Shown: piece after piece, positions 26,680-38,526 of the stretch
Numbering within the stretch: the first letter of the stretch is position 1
Layout: each line of letters opens with the position of its first letter
Source: Lichenostomus cassidix
Taxonomy: Eukaryota > Chordata > Aves > Passeriformes > Meliphagidae
Direction: 5' to 3'
NCBI GenBank assembly: GCA_008360975.2
Contig: CM039211.1
Span: 18,634,943 to 18,698,942 of the forward strand
Length of the DNA stretch: 64,000 nt
The notes under the pieces: model-generated
Databases searched by the model: none
What the model was told of the DNA's origin: nothing
The model's input: only the letters and a program-made list of their open reading frames with translations
Program-made: the position numbers and the translations under genes

Positions 26680-27752
26680 TCATACTAAAGCCAGAGACAT
26701 GGATTTGAAGCCGTACCACTCAGCAGATAAGGAATTGGATAGATGATTGCACTGAAAAAGCTGCAGTCAAGGGCTCCAAGTCCAAGAGATTATTGATGAG
26801 TAACATTCCCCAGGGGTTGGTACTGGGATTGACAATGCTCAACATCTTTGTCTTCGTCAGGGACAGTGGGATCAGAGCACCCTCAGCAGCTCTGCCATCA
26901 ACACACAGCCCACATGCTGGAGGGAAGGAATGCCATCCAGAGGAACCTTGACAAGCTTGAGGAATGGGCTCATGGGAATCCCATGAATTTCAGAAGAGCT
27001 GTTGTAAGATCCTGCAGCTGTGTTGGAGCAATTCCAACCACAAGTATAGTCTGAGTGTAGAATGGATAGAGAGCAGCCCTGGAGAGAAGGACTTGTGGGT
27101 GTTGGTGGGTGAAAATTTTGACATGACCTGGCAATGTGCACTGTCAGCCCATAAAGCAAATCCCATCCTGGGCTGTATCCAAAGCAGCGTGTCCAGCAGG
27201 GCAAGGCAGGGAATTCTGCCCCTCTGCCCTGCTCTGGTGAGACCCCACTATCCAGCTCTGGGGCCCTCAACACAGTAGGGACAGGAACCTGCTGAAGCAA
27301 ACCCAGAGGAGGGACAGGAGGATGAACTGAGGGCTGGAGCACTGCACAGAGTTCAGCCTGGAGAAGGGAAGGCTCTGGGGAGATGTTATAGAACCTCCCA
27401 GTACCTGAAAGGGACAGCTGGAGACAGACTTTTACAAGGGAATGTAGTGATAGGACAATGGGGAATGGGATTAAATGGAAAAAAGTTAGGTTTAGATTAG
27501 TTTTGCGGAAGAAATTGCTTACTGTGAGGGTAGTGAGGCACTAGGACATGTTGCTCAGAGAAGCTGTCCTAGTGCCCAACCCCTGGAAGTTATCCTAGTG
27601 CCCCATCCCTGGAAGAGTTCAAGACCAGGCTGAATGGAGCATTGAGCAACTTGGTCTAGTGGGAGAAGCCCCTACTTATGAAGCCAAGGAGTTGCAACTC
27701 GATGAATTTTAGGGTGCCTTCCAACCCAAATTATTCTATGATTCTATGATAA
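26680..27752 (+). mobile_element. 5'-truncated CR1 LINE with intact 3' end (dead)
   Basis: About 1.07 kb covering the last part of the CR1 ORF2 reverse transcriptase and the 3' untranslated region. In broken frames I can read NWIDDCTEKAAV, NIPQGLVLG (family: GVPQGSVLG), IQRNLDKLEEWA, EKDLWVLV, QCALSAHKANPILGCIQ and ILPLCPALVRPHYPAL, in family order. The region equivalent to the catalytic FADD reads SAIN in the aligned frame, so the catalytic aspartates are lost. Frameshifts and stops break the rest. The 3' end is complete and terminates in ttattctatgattctatgat (27733-27752), the CR1 terminal repeats. A local duplication and inverted repeat at 27537-27605 are described separately. The 156-codon frame on the opposite strand (26872-27342) is an antisense shadow. 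The upstream boundary is uncertain by some tens of bases. Confidence 0.93.
27537..27605 (+). repeat. New inverted repeat and tandem duplication inside CR1
   Basis: ggcactaggaca (27537-27548) is the exact reverse complement of tgtcctagtgcc (27565-27576), separated by 16 nt. The right arm lies in a segment present twice in tandem (around 27567-27589 and 27593-27616: tcctagtgccc...ccctggaag). The CR1 family has a single 'tggatgccccatccctggaag' here and no such palindrome, so both changes arose in this copy. Confidence 0.8.
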
Positions 27753-30700
27753 AAATTAGCAAAACAAAACTTGTTAGCTTTCCAGCAGCTCATTTATCAA
27801 CTATATTCAAGGTGCATTGTTAAATCTGCCTGCATATAGTGTCCTACTTTCCACACTGAGTTTGTCTCAGAAAATAGTCTCTGTGTGTGCTCAAACCACT
27901 GGAGAAAAAAAAAAAAAAATTAGAAACCTGGGAGCCAGGAAGTAAAAAAAACCCTTTGAACTGCTAAAAGATGAGTGGTATTCAGTTTTCCAGACTATGT
28001 TGAGGACAATGGCTGCAGACACACTATGCATGATCAATCTGGAAAGTGCAAAGCCAAGTTAGCTATGAGTGTATAGATGACAACAGAAGTAAATGGGTTA
28101 AAGCCTACAAGCATTTTATTTCTCTCTCTCTACTTTTTTTTTCTTTAAAGTTAGCTCTATATATGAACTGTGAATGCTGCACTACAGGGATGTCCTGTTA
28201 TTTCTGACCCCATTTCAAGGACTATAATTATTTAATAACATCACAGATAACATAATTAGCTCCTCAGATCTGGGTTAGTTGCATGACATATTTAACAGAC
28301 AGACCCAGAATAACTCTCCCCTGTGAGACACTGTGCCTTAGCAAGAGGAGAAAATAATATTGTCAGAATAAGTGCATGAATAACATGCTGCAATATTAAC
28401 ACATCTATTTCACTGCAAGCAAGTAACATGTTCTGGAATTATAAAATGCTCATGTATTGGTTTTTTGTTGAACAAAGAGGATTCATTAGACCAGAAATAT
28501 CTATCCAGTGTAATTCATTAATGATTTACTTAATGGTCTTGATAGAGTCATCATGCATTAATTTCTGTCTGCCTTTTTTTTCCGAATTTATTATTGGGTT
28601 TATTAATGTTTACCAAGTCCTTTACATTACTGATATTTTCGTCCATTGTTAACAAAGGTGTAGGGCAAAATTTGGCCCCCTGAACTCCATCCTAGGTGCA
28701 GCAATGCTATGGGGGCATCACCACAGGCAGATCTGCCACTGCTGGAGTCCTGCAAGGGCTGTGGGTGCTCTCCAGGGTGTCAGGCAGGAGAGGCAATAGA
28801 GCAGTCAGGAGAGACAAGGCATCATCTGCTGTTGGAAAATTAGGGTCAAGTGCATGTGTTTGTGTGTATTGCAGCTGCAGTGCAATGCACTTTTTACAGA
28901 GCAAATACATGCCCTAGCACAGTTCTTCAGAGCACCCAATTCACAAGGTGCAAGACGATTGCAAAGAAGGGACATCATCAATGCAAATGCCACACTGAAG
29001 ATGAATAAAACTGCAACATGTCCATATTGACATCTGAGCAAAAATTGCTTCACACAATTTTAATAGGCCACAGTGAGCTGATGCAGCAAATTAAAGCAGT
29101 CACATTTCCCATAAACCACCTTTGACAAAGCTATTTTTCCTCAGGAGAATACACAAATGAGATTAAAAAAGCTTTTGCTTAAATGTGTTAGAAATAAACA
29201 TAAATGTACCAAACAAAATGCAAAAGAGGTTTGAACTCCATTATCTGTATGAAAACACAAAGTGCTCTCTGGTGGGTGTTCAAAAAACAAAGCAATCCAA
29301 AAAAGGAAAGAGGTAGAGAGAGTAATTTGGAAATTTCCCTGTTATTTGAAATTACTTTTTAGATTAAAAAGTTCAAATTATTTTTGCAGGGATACATACT
29401 GCTCATGGTTACAAGGAACCAACTGCACACTGTATAATATTCATCTAGAGAAGTTAACCAAAGCCAAAAATCTCTTTGGTGTGCCCACATTTGAGCTAGA
29501 CTAGCAGCAAAAGTATTATTTCATTCCTGACTCCTTGTCACATAAATATATATACACTAAATATTTTCAGAGAGGATATTAACTACACATTCTGAATAAA
29601 TGACAAAATATGAAGCCAAACTACTTACACCTCCACCAAACTAATCAATTGAAAAAAAACTCTAAAAATATCATTACATCCCAACAAAAACACTCATCGT
29701 ATTGATTTCTATCACCCACATGACTATTCTGAAAATGAAGAGGAAATTAGGAAAGGTAAAGAAATGTGTAGTAGAAATATGTGAAGAGATAAAAATCATG
29801 GCTGTTTGTTCTAGTCAATTTTTTATTTTAAGAAAAAAGTGTCAAATCCCAAAAATCTCTTTAGGGACTAGTTGTTGTTATTGATTTTACACAGAAAGCA
29901 TTCAGGTATTGTAGCAATAAGTAAAATTTTAAAAAGCCGTTAGAGATAAAATTTATTTGTGGCTAATCAGCTAAACATTTAACCACACAGAGAGTATAAA
30001 ACCTAGAAACTCTAAACAAAAGTGTGGGTGTGGTTCTTTGGTTGTTAAAATTACCTGAGTGATGAAGTACTCATGTGCCCAGAGGCATCCTGTTTATGTG
30101 AAATTTTTCATTGCTGAAAGGGTAACGTCTCCTACTTAAATTTAAGAAAAATTCAATTTTTTCACAAGACAAACCAGACTCACAGAACTTAAATGGCATA
30201 GGGTTCTCTCTTCCACTTGTGTATGTAAAGGCCAGGTGAAGGACAGTTGCAAAATATAATTTCAATAGTTTCATTATGTATGTAAACATATAACATCTGA
30301 TTCCTATTTCTCTATAGTATCCATATTGCTCAGTTTTAGCTAAAGACAAAATAACAAACAACAATGACATTTTCTTCTCAAAAATTATGATGGAGTTGTT
30401 TTGCAGCACAGATTTTGAAGGAAGTAACAGCTGGTTTCCAAAAGAAAATAATTTATTCTTGGGTGCCTTTTCTCACACAGAAGCTTATAGGTAAAAAGAT
30501 AATTCAGTATTTCTTTCTAACATATTGCACTAATCCTAAACTAGCACGACTTAAAATTACAATCAGTCTGAGCAATTGGTAACAAACTAGACAGTATGTG
30601 AGACATTTTAGAAAATTAGACATTTTTTAGTGTTCCACCCATTTTAGTGAAGAATTGCCCTCCAGACACAATGTTACAATCATAACTAGCTCAGCATATT

Positions 30701-33700
30701 TATTTCAAATCTCATAACATGTTTTTCAAATCATAACTGAAGCTAAGAATAGAACAGGACCTGCTCTGTAGATGGGTAGAAAATATCACAATTTGTTACG
30801 CTTTCTGACAGAAAGAAAAATAAAAAAGTAACATGCAAGCCGTGATTGCAAACTCAGTCTGAGGTGGCATCCATTAACAAAGTTATGAATCCTGAAGTAA
30901 GGAGAGTCTGCAGATTTCAGGTTATGCAGGGTTTCAGAAAACAAAAAGCAGGTACCTCCCTGAAGGACAGGTTACAAACAAGACAGATGCTTCAGAATTA
31001 GAACTAGAAATTGAACTTTTTCCCCTAAACCTTTCTAGAACATATAAGTACAAGTAATTTAGGAAATATTTAATGCCCCTCTGCACCCAACCCTTATTAG
31101 TTCAGATCAATTTTTCATTTAATGCATTTACAGTAATGCATTTTTTCTTTGACAATGGCCTTAGATGCAAAAGGTAGACTAGACAAGCATAAGTGAGAAT
31201 AAAGACTGGATGCAGAAGCTGACATTTCAAAAAATATAAGAGTGAAGCAGGTTTAACTACACCCACTTTTTTGCCTTTTGTGCCAATGGCTGGGGATCAA
31301 GTCACTATTAATACTGTAACTTTAACTGCTGATGCCAAGTAAACTCTGCAAGAAGCAAAACACACAGGGACATTTCCATTCATGTTACCTTAAGTTGTTG
31401 TGCAATTTTTCTCTTTTTTTCAGTTCCATGACTTCAGGCTCTACCATGCAATGACTCCTTCCTCTGAAAGCAACCTTATCCTCAACTGCACTAACAGGAA
31501 GGCATGAGGTGATCTATGAGCTAATGAGGCCTGGAACCCCACAGCCTTCTTCTCATGGTTAAATGCCCAGATGACTGAGAAGGTCTTTCAACAACTGCTT
31601 CCTATCTGAAAGACAACTGGCTAATCTTTAATGTTTCAGGGTTTCTTTATATTAAAGCTGCTAAAATTAAGTTTAATTATATTTGTTGTACCATTAATCA
31701 TGTTAAGTAATCTGTAGCTCTAGTTAGGATCCTCTGTTATTTGAAAGCTTAATGGATAACCAAGATGTGCATTTTCTTTCACTGTCAGACATCACTACAA
31801 ATATATAGTTTGTACAGTATAATTTCATTTCTATCAATATCATAGTAAGAAAATACCACAATGTAAAAAGTCTGTGGAAACTAGAAAAGTATTTGGATAT
31901 GATATGCCTGTTTGCAATGCAGCCTCCCATGCCTCATTTTACTCTATGGCACCACTGAGCTAACTGTATATATTTACTAAAAACTTATGTTACTAGATAT
32001 TGCACATATTCACAAAGATAATTTCTTTATGAATCTGGCTATTTCTAGTGAAATATGAATCTCTATTCTTCCAGTTTTTAGATCATAGGTTGGGAAATAC
32101 TATTTCTTGTATACTGTATCATCTGTTACAGCCCAGCAGATGTAACACACCATCTTTTGTTATTGTTCACTCTTGGAACACTGCATTTCCTCCCTTTGGT
32201 TATGGTAGAGATTGCTGTAAGAGAAAGTTAAGGAATCTCCAGAAATAGTTTAGAACAATCAAAATAATCAGATCACCTTTAGAAAAATCAAAAACACTTC
32301 TTGGAAAAATTAATTACATTAATCTCTGCAACAGACTTTCAAAATTCCATCTTAGGAATTATTCCAAGAAATAGAATAATTATAGTTTTCCAATTAGCAG
32401 TAATAATTATACACACTAAATAACAGAATATTATTATAATCAGATATTACAAACCACACTCAAGCTATTTAAATATAATTATATAATAATTATAGAGTAA
32501 TGCAATACATGAAAATTACATCATATAATGCCCCAGCCCTTAAAATATTTAGATATTCTTTCAAATAAGCAGAAAGAGAGGTGTATTGCTATTGACTTTC
32601 AGTAACCCATGGTTGTGTATGTCTGTGAAGATTCAAAAAGTTTTCAAGATGGGCTAAGGGAAAACACTGATTTGTGGCATTCAGTGTGCTCCACAGGCAA
32701 TCATGCATGAGGCTAAATTTCTAATAGTACCTGCTTTGCACTTCCATTACCACATCAAAATGACTGGATGGGGAGAGATTACGCTATTAGTTTATTTACA
32801 GATGACTGTCTGAACAATTTTACAGGAGTTTTCTCAGGATACAGAACTTACAGTTTCAGAATTGCCTATGCTGCAAGATGTCTGCTAGGTGTAGCTGCTT
32901 TTGTCTTGCCTTTACAGGAGGGTGAGTACATGTTGCAACCATTTTGGAGCAGTCCAACGAACCAAGTATTGCACAGAAATGTTAACACTTGTGGCTTTAT
33001 TTGTAGCCTACAAAGATATATATAACCATTGTGGAACACGGAACAAGCCATTACTTTTTCAAATAACAACAAAAATAATTGACACAACTTTTTAACTTGT
33101 CAAGGCAAGAATACTGGTCTTAATTTCTCTGTTGATGTCAACCATATGAGCCCAAAAATATAGAAATTTTATGCATATATACAATAATATGTTTAGCAAT
33201 TTTGGCCTCAGCAGAAACTGTCAAAAGAATTGCAGTTTCTAGACTGTGTTTCTGGTTTCAAAAAGCATAACATGGTTTGCTTTTTAATCTTTCAAGGGGC
33301 AAGATCCTAAAAGACATTTAAGCATGGACTTCTCTTACAAACATAAAAACCTTAAAAATTCATAAACCAGAGAGAATAAAAAAATGGGTCAGTGTCAGGG
33401 ATAGATTAATTTTTCAACACAAGAATTCAATTCTCCAGCACACTCTTTTCAGGACCCTTTGAAGTAAACAGCAGTAAAATTGGAACGTGTTCGAGTTCAG
33501 AATTTGCGTATTACATTTTTTAATGGAGCTGCTTTTGAGTACAAAGAAAATTAATGAGTCCTTTAAAACTACATCATTTTATGTTTTGCTTTGAACATAC
33601 GGTTACACTGAGTGGCAAGGTTTGTGAAAACTGGAATAAACAAGAAAGAGAAAGTATCTCTGTCTCAGCAGTTCAAAGGAATACCATGGGGAGTCTGCAT

Positions 33701-33769
33701 CAAGCTGCGAAGTCCCTATCCTTCATTACCATCATCTTCAAGAAGATATTTGGGGTGTGTAATTGCAAA
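27753..33769. other. Unique AT-rich non-coding DNA, no gene seen
   Basis: About 6 kb with no recognisable gene or repeat family. An A run of about 15 lies near 27905-27919. A GC-richer patch at 28680-28870 has open frames on both strands with no recognisable domain. A very AT-rich segment (32380-32510) is full of ataat-type strings. Open frames reach 112 codons (30071-30409, -) without domain features. Confidence 0.5.
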
Positions 33770-33785
33770 GGGGGGTGGGGGGGGG
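33770..33785 (+). repeat. G-run (G6-T-G9)
   Basis: Six G, one T and nine G in a row in an AT-rich region. It lacks the four separate G-tracts needed for a standard intramolecular quadruplex in this short space, although long G runs can still form slipped or intermolecular structures. It may also be error-prone in sequencing. Confidence 0.85.
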
Positions 33786-34251
33786 ATTAGTTTTTAATTT
33801 TTTTTAATTATTTTGCTCTTTTTGAAACCCTAACTGCATGAAGATTATGCAAATGTATAAAACCATATTTAACATTAACCATGAATCAATTATAGCAAGT
33901 CTGTCCTTCAAAAAGTCATACAAACTTCTACAACTCAAACTATATGGAGATTTGTGAACTGAAGACCACTACATTTAGCACTGTCATTCTTCTAAATAAA
34001 TTTTGGATGAAGGTTATTGGTACCAAATTTCTTATAACTGTATGAATCACAGTCCTGTTTTCAAAAAAAAAAAAAGGTGTAATTGAGTACTCAAGTTGCT
34101 TCTACAGTGCATACCACAAAATATCCATTTGACTACATGTGGAGTTGAATAAGCCAAATTTTGTACAATTTGTAGGATTGTTTTTCCAACATGTTATAGG
34201 AATACTGGTTATAAAATTAATTCACTCTCCTTAATTTATGTGAATTTGAAC

Positions 34252-34311
34252 AATTAAAAATCAAAGCAATTTTGCTTTGACCAATTTGACCAATTAAAAT
34301 TCAAAGCAAAA
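34252..34311. repeat. Direct plus inverted repeat around tcaaagca
   Basis: tcaaagcaa (34261-34269) pairs with ttgctttga (34272-34280) with a 2-nt gap, a perfect 9-bp hairpin. The block caattaaaa(a/t)tcaaagcaa recurs at about 34291-34309. This is a small local duplication with an internal palindrome, with no recognised function. Confidence 0.65.
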
Positions 34312-36500
34312 ATAAATGTTAAAATAAGACTGTTTAGGAAAGCCTGTTTATACCTCTTCATAAAGCACAAAATAGCTCAGGACAGTAACACATTTCAGAC
34401 TAAATAAAAATATCTTACCTCAAGCTTCATAAGTCTAATTAAAAATATGTTTATTAAAGTATCCTATTATGGAAGTCATAGCCATTAGTAGATTAACATC
34501 TAGACCTATATATATATAATTATTTTTTGTCAGTAATTACATATTGTCAACAGTAAATTATGGTGAGGTAGAGAATTTATTTTACATATAAATTAGTTTC
34601 CTAACAAGTAAAGAAAGAAACATAACTTCATTATATTCTGCATTTCTCTTGTCTCAAGAAAGCTTGATTTCTCTTTTGTGTAACTGCTTTTTCAGAAATA
34701 ACTACTCTAAAATCCACGTTGGTGTACTGAAAAGTGGTATGGAATCAAAACAGCACTAATAGTTGTTCCTCTCTTTTTTCTTTTTTTTTTTTTTTTTTGT
34801 TCTATTAAAATATGCACACTTAGTAAACAAAGATTTGGAATGGGCACATGGCAATGATCTGCCTTTTCATTAATTGTCACAGTGGGTAAAAGGATTAGGG
34901 GTAGATTTTACATCTCAGCCAGAGCACTGTCAAGACAATTTTCCATACATACAAACGAACATACAAAGCAGAAATACGCCTATGCTTCACTAAAGAGGAT
35001 GCTAAAAGCAATTAATCTGTCCTACACACTCCATTTGAATAGCTTAAAGATTACTTATTATTACTTTTCATCTTCCAGCACTTCCCTCTACAAAATGAAC
35101 AAATTATTTCATCATATTTTAGTATCTAAGTCTTTGAGCATAATTGAATCACAAAATCAATTTGAATGTTTTTTCTCACCTGAATCAGCTAGTCCTGGTG
35201 TAATTTAGTACTAAGTTTTGCTCTGGCCATGATTTTGATGAAAAGATTGACAAGTTGTAACTAAAGAATGGACTCAAATGTTTCATACCCATCAACCATC
35301 ACTTCTATTGATTTCAGTTCACTGTGAACATAAATCTGACACAAAGTTCATCTGTGGATGACGAACACCATACATCAGTGCCAATCTCCTAACATTCCTC
35401 TTTTTTTCACGGAAGTCATTTCTCAGGGCATGTCTTTTTAGACTAAATCTTGTAATGAAGGTTTTTCATTTACAACTGCACTTTTTTGTGTCCTAATGAT
35501 AGCTGCATCATGTATTTAACAGCAATTTAATTACATACTTCAGAAGTATTTTTGCACTGTATGCAAATCTTTCTATAGAGGAAATCTTGAACCACATTTT
35601 TTGTTTAATTGTATTGCTAATCACTGGAATCAATGAAATATCTTATTTTTAATAATGTTGCAAATGAGTTTTTAGTACTGAAAGATGGAATATATAATAA
35701 TATGTAAATAATATATTACTCATAAATATTACATCTAGCACACAAAGATAATGTATAAATAAAAATATATAAAAGTACAGTGAATCCAGCAGAAGAAAAC
35801 AAACCCGTATCAATTTTTGTTTTCTTTTTTTGCCTCCCCTTTCTACAAAGAAAAACTTCTAGCTCTTAGTTTTAAATACCCTTGAAGCTTGCTTATCCAT
35901 TGTAATATCCCTGTGGGCTCTGCATACTCTATTCTATAAAATAATTAAATATATGTTGATCTATATGATGCTAATGAAATTGGAAGTAAATGGCTTCGTG
36001 CAGAAAAATGAAACATAATTCATTTATAAAGCACACCTACTTTAAGCAAGGGTCAAACAGCTCTCTGCCTCCTGGATGAAAACCTACAGAGTTGAAGTGC
36101 AGCTCTGCATCACCAGACAGGGAAATCCTGAGCATGTGTGGCAGTTCTTTAAGTGTATTTCACTGTACAAGTTAATTTTGATCCTCACATAGCAAACCGT
36201 GACCAAGCTGGAGGATGAGTCCTTCCATTATGTTGCTGGCCTTTGGATGAAGCTTTGCCAGACTGCTACTTTGGTCAGTATAAAAAGAAACAATTCTTAT
36301 CAGCTGATTGCATTTCATGTAATGCATGTTGTGCCTAGACAGTATATAAATCAGTATCAAATCCAGCCTGGTAGTTATTCACACTTATTGAACCTTTACC
36401 ATGCTTCTATTAGTCTTTTTCTTCTGGATGAATCATCTTTTCTTTAGCTCTGTTCAAAATCCTTCATGCCCAAAGCTGTTCAGTAGGTCAAGGTGACAAA
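34312..36500. other. Unique AT-rich non-coding DNA, T tract
   Basis: No gene or repeat family is recognised. A run of 18 T is at 34781-34798, preceded by a pyrimidine-rich stretch. AT-rich ata/aat strings occur near 35690-35775. Confidence 0.5.
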
Positions 36501-36526
36501 TATATCATGTGTGTGTCCATGATATA
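36501..36526. repeat. 9-bp perfect inverted repeat with tg-rich loop
   Basis: tatatcatg (36501-36509) and catgatata (36518-36526) are exact reverse complements around the 8-nt loop tgtgtgtc. No function is assigned; chance is possible at this length. Confidence 0.6.
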
Positions 36527-37369
36527 AAATACTGTGTTGTTTGTCAGATTTATCCCCTCTTACTGAGCCAAGAGTTGTCACAAGAGCCAAGGACCTGACA
36601 GTGGCTTGTAGCTGCCTTTAAGTTTGGCTTCTTCTTACACCAGCAGGTAAATATCTACAGTTACCCACAGCACCTGAGTTTCAACAATAATGAGTGGCAA
36701 CTCAGGGAGTCAGCTGCAGATATTGTAGTATTTTATAGCATAGAAACTTCTCCTTAGTATACAATGAGATATCTTTTCAAAAATCCCTCTTCTCTCAATA
36801 TTGAAAATCTACATCAATTCATTACCAGCAATAAACATCCAAGAATTATGGTTTAGGTAAGGTTCTGAAAACCTAGCAGTGGCAAAAAACTAGTGGTTTG
36901 TCTGATTATGTATGTTTTTTAGTGCTTTGCTGTTAGAGTCTTCTCAGTATTTAAAGGAACACTGGGGAAGAATATCTTGACTCAGCCGGACTGTTTGTTC
37001 TCCTGAATGTTTTAGTGAAAAAAAAAAAAAAAAATATTGTGTTAACCTTCAATGCATTATGCAGTTACTTTGATTGACAGAATTTCTAACTGTCTCTCTC
37101 AAAAAATTGTCTCTCTCAAGTTTTCCCTTTTTATAGTATGATAGTTATTAAAAAAGTGTGAAATACAGACCAAATTTTTAAAAAAATGGGAGAGAGAAAA
37201 CTTTTTCAACTGCCCAGCCAATATATAAATTCTGGGAACACAGGCACCACTGAACAGGGCTTCCATGTTGGGCATAAATCATGCTTTAGTAAAAACAGGA
37301 ATATGGGTGGCCTATAGGATATGGTTTTGCCATTTCAGCAAATAGATTTTCCATTCCATCCTTTCTCAG
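36527..37369. other. Unique non-coding DNA, A tract
   Basis: No gene is recognised. A run of 17 A is at about 37018-37034. It ends at the CR1 copy below. Confidence 0.5.
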
Positions 37370-38107
37370 ATAAGACTACAGACTGGCAGAAGATCCCACT
37401 GTGAGCAGCTCTACAGGAAAGGATTTGGTCATTGTCATGGATGAGAAGCTAGATGTGAAAAAACAATGTGTGCTCACAGCCCAGAAATTCAATCACATCC
37501 TGGACTATATTAAAATAAGGGTGGTCAGTGGCTCTCAGGAAATCTGCATACCTTCTGTTTAGATGTTGATAAGATCTAAACAGGTCAAAAACTGCTTCAA
37601 CAGGTCAGGGGAGATGAAAACCTGCATCTAGTCTGATGTTGTCCTGTTAGAGATGGCCCAGGGAAGGCCATGAAGGTTATCTGAGGGATGGAGCACGTCT
37701 ACTGTGAAAGCAGGCTGAGAGCTGGAATTGTTGACCCTGGAGAAGAGAAGGCTCCAAGAAGACTTTGTTGCAGCCTTCCAGTGCCTGAAGGGGCTTATAC
37801 AAGGGAAGCAGATGGACTTTCTAGATAGGAGAAGAGTGACAGGACAAGAGGCAACAGTTTTAAACCGAAAGAAGGCAGGTTTAGATTAGCTGTTCATAGG
37901 AAATTCCTTTCTCAGAGAGTGGCAAGGCTCTGGCAGTTTGTTCAGAGAAGCTGTGGATGCCCCAACTCTGGCAGTGTTCAAGGGCAGGTTCGATGGGGCC
38001 ATGAGCAACATGATCTAGTGAGCAGCAGGGTGGCTTGAACCAGATGATCTTCAACATCCCTTCCAAATCAAACCGTTCTGTGACCCAGTGATTCTTTGGT
38101 TCTATGT
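37370..38107 (+). mobile_element. 5'-truncated CR1 LINE carrying a 72-bp insert
   Basis: The copy starts in the ORF2 C-terminal region: degraded frames read KDLVIVMDEKLDV and QCVLTAQKFNHILDYI, matching the CR1 segment 'KDLGVLVDNKL...QCALVAKKANGILGCI'. It continues through gccatgaaggttatctgaggg, the gagaagagaaggctcc block, the caggtttagattagctg block and the 3' region ending near ttctttggttctatg (about 38107). Between gtggtcag (37521-37528) and caggtcagggg (from 37601), where CR1 normally reads straight through, there is a 72-bp foreign insert. A further CR1 segment of roughly 100 bp (the ctctactcagctctggtgag part) is missing after the insert. The copy is non-functional. Confidence 0.9.
37531..37602 (+). 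repeat. 72-bp palindrome-core repeat, copy A (inside CR1)
   Basis: This sequence interrupts CR1. It matches 38455-38526 without gaps at 63 of 72 positions. Its core is an inverted repeat, ctgtttagat (37555-37564) with atctaaacag (37574-37583), around a 9-nt loop. The bases ggtcag occur just before (37523-37528) and just after (37603-37608), but unbroken CR1 already has a similar pair here, so a target-site duplication cannot be claimed. It could be a tiny non-autonomous mobile repeat or a templated filler insertion copied from the second locus. Confidence 0.85.
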
Positions 38108-38454
38108 ATTTTCAAGGCTGTTGTGACTTTTAGCAGCAAACCTGTTTTCACAAACCTATAATTTGTCATAAAATCCTAGTTCCTACCTGAAATCTAGTAC
38201 CAGAAAGAATTCTCTTTATAATCTATTTGCTGTAGAAAGTGGAATAAGATAAAAATGCTTTCAGCTTTTCCTTTCTGATGCAAAAACACCTATTCTTACT
38301 AAATTATGCTTAGCCATAATAAGTTACACAAGCAATATACATCAGAAGGGTGCCACTCTATATTTTATAAATTGTCTTCCCCTTCAACAGCTTAGTGAAA
38401 TTTCATACAGATCCACAAATCTAAGAGTTTTACTCTGTAGGATTTCTGCTTCCA

Positions 38455-38526
38455 GCTCTCAGGAAATTCACATATCTTCTGTTTAGATCTTTATAAGATC
38501 TAAACAGGCCAAAATCTCCTTCAACA
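38455..38526 (+). repeat. 72-bp palindrome-core repeat, copy B (unique DNA)
   Basis: The second copy lies 924 bp downstream, outside CR1. The hairpin arms ctgtttagat (38479-38488) and atctaaacag (38498-38507) are identical to those of copy A, while the loop (ctttataag) differs at two of nine positions. Thus 0 of 20 arm bases differ, against 9 of 52 elsewhere. No flanking duplication is visible. The relation to copy A (source, product or a shared repeat family) is unknown. Confidence 0.85.

Noticed and set aside
26872..27342. 156-codon open frame on the - strand
   Set aside because: It is the antisense reading of the + strand CR1 copy; the sense strand shows CR1 reverse transcriptase blocks in order.
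37523..37608. 6-bp target-site duplication (ggtcag) around the 72-bp insert
   Set aside because: Uninterrupted CR1 already has a near-identical pair at this spot (ggccagcaggtc), so the match cannot be taken as a duplication made by insertion.
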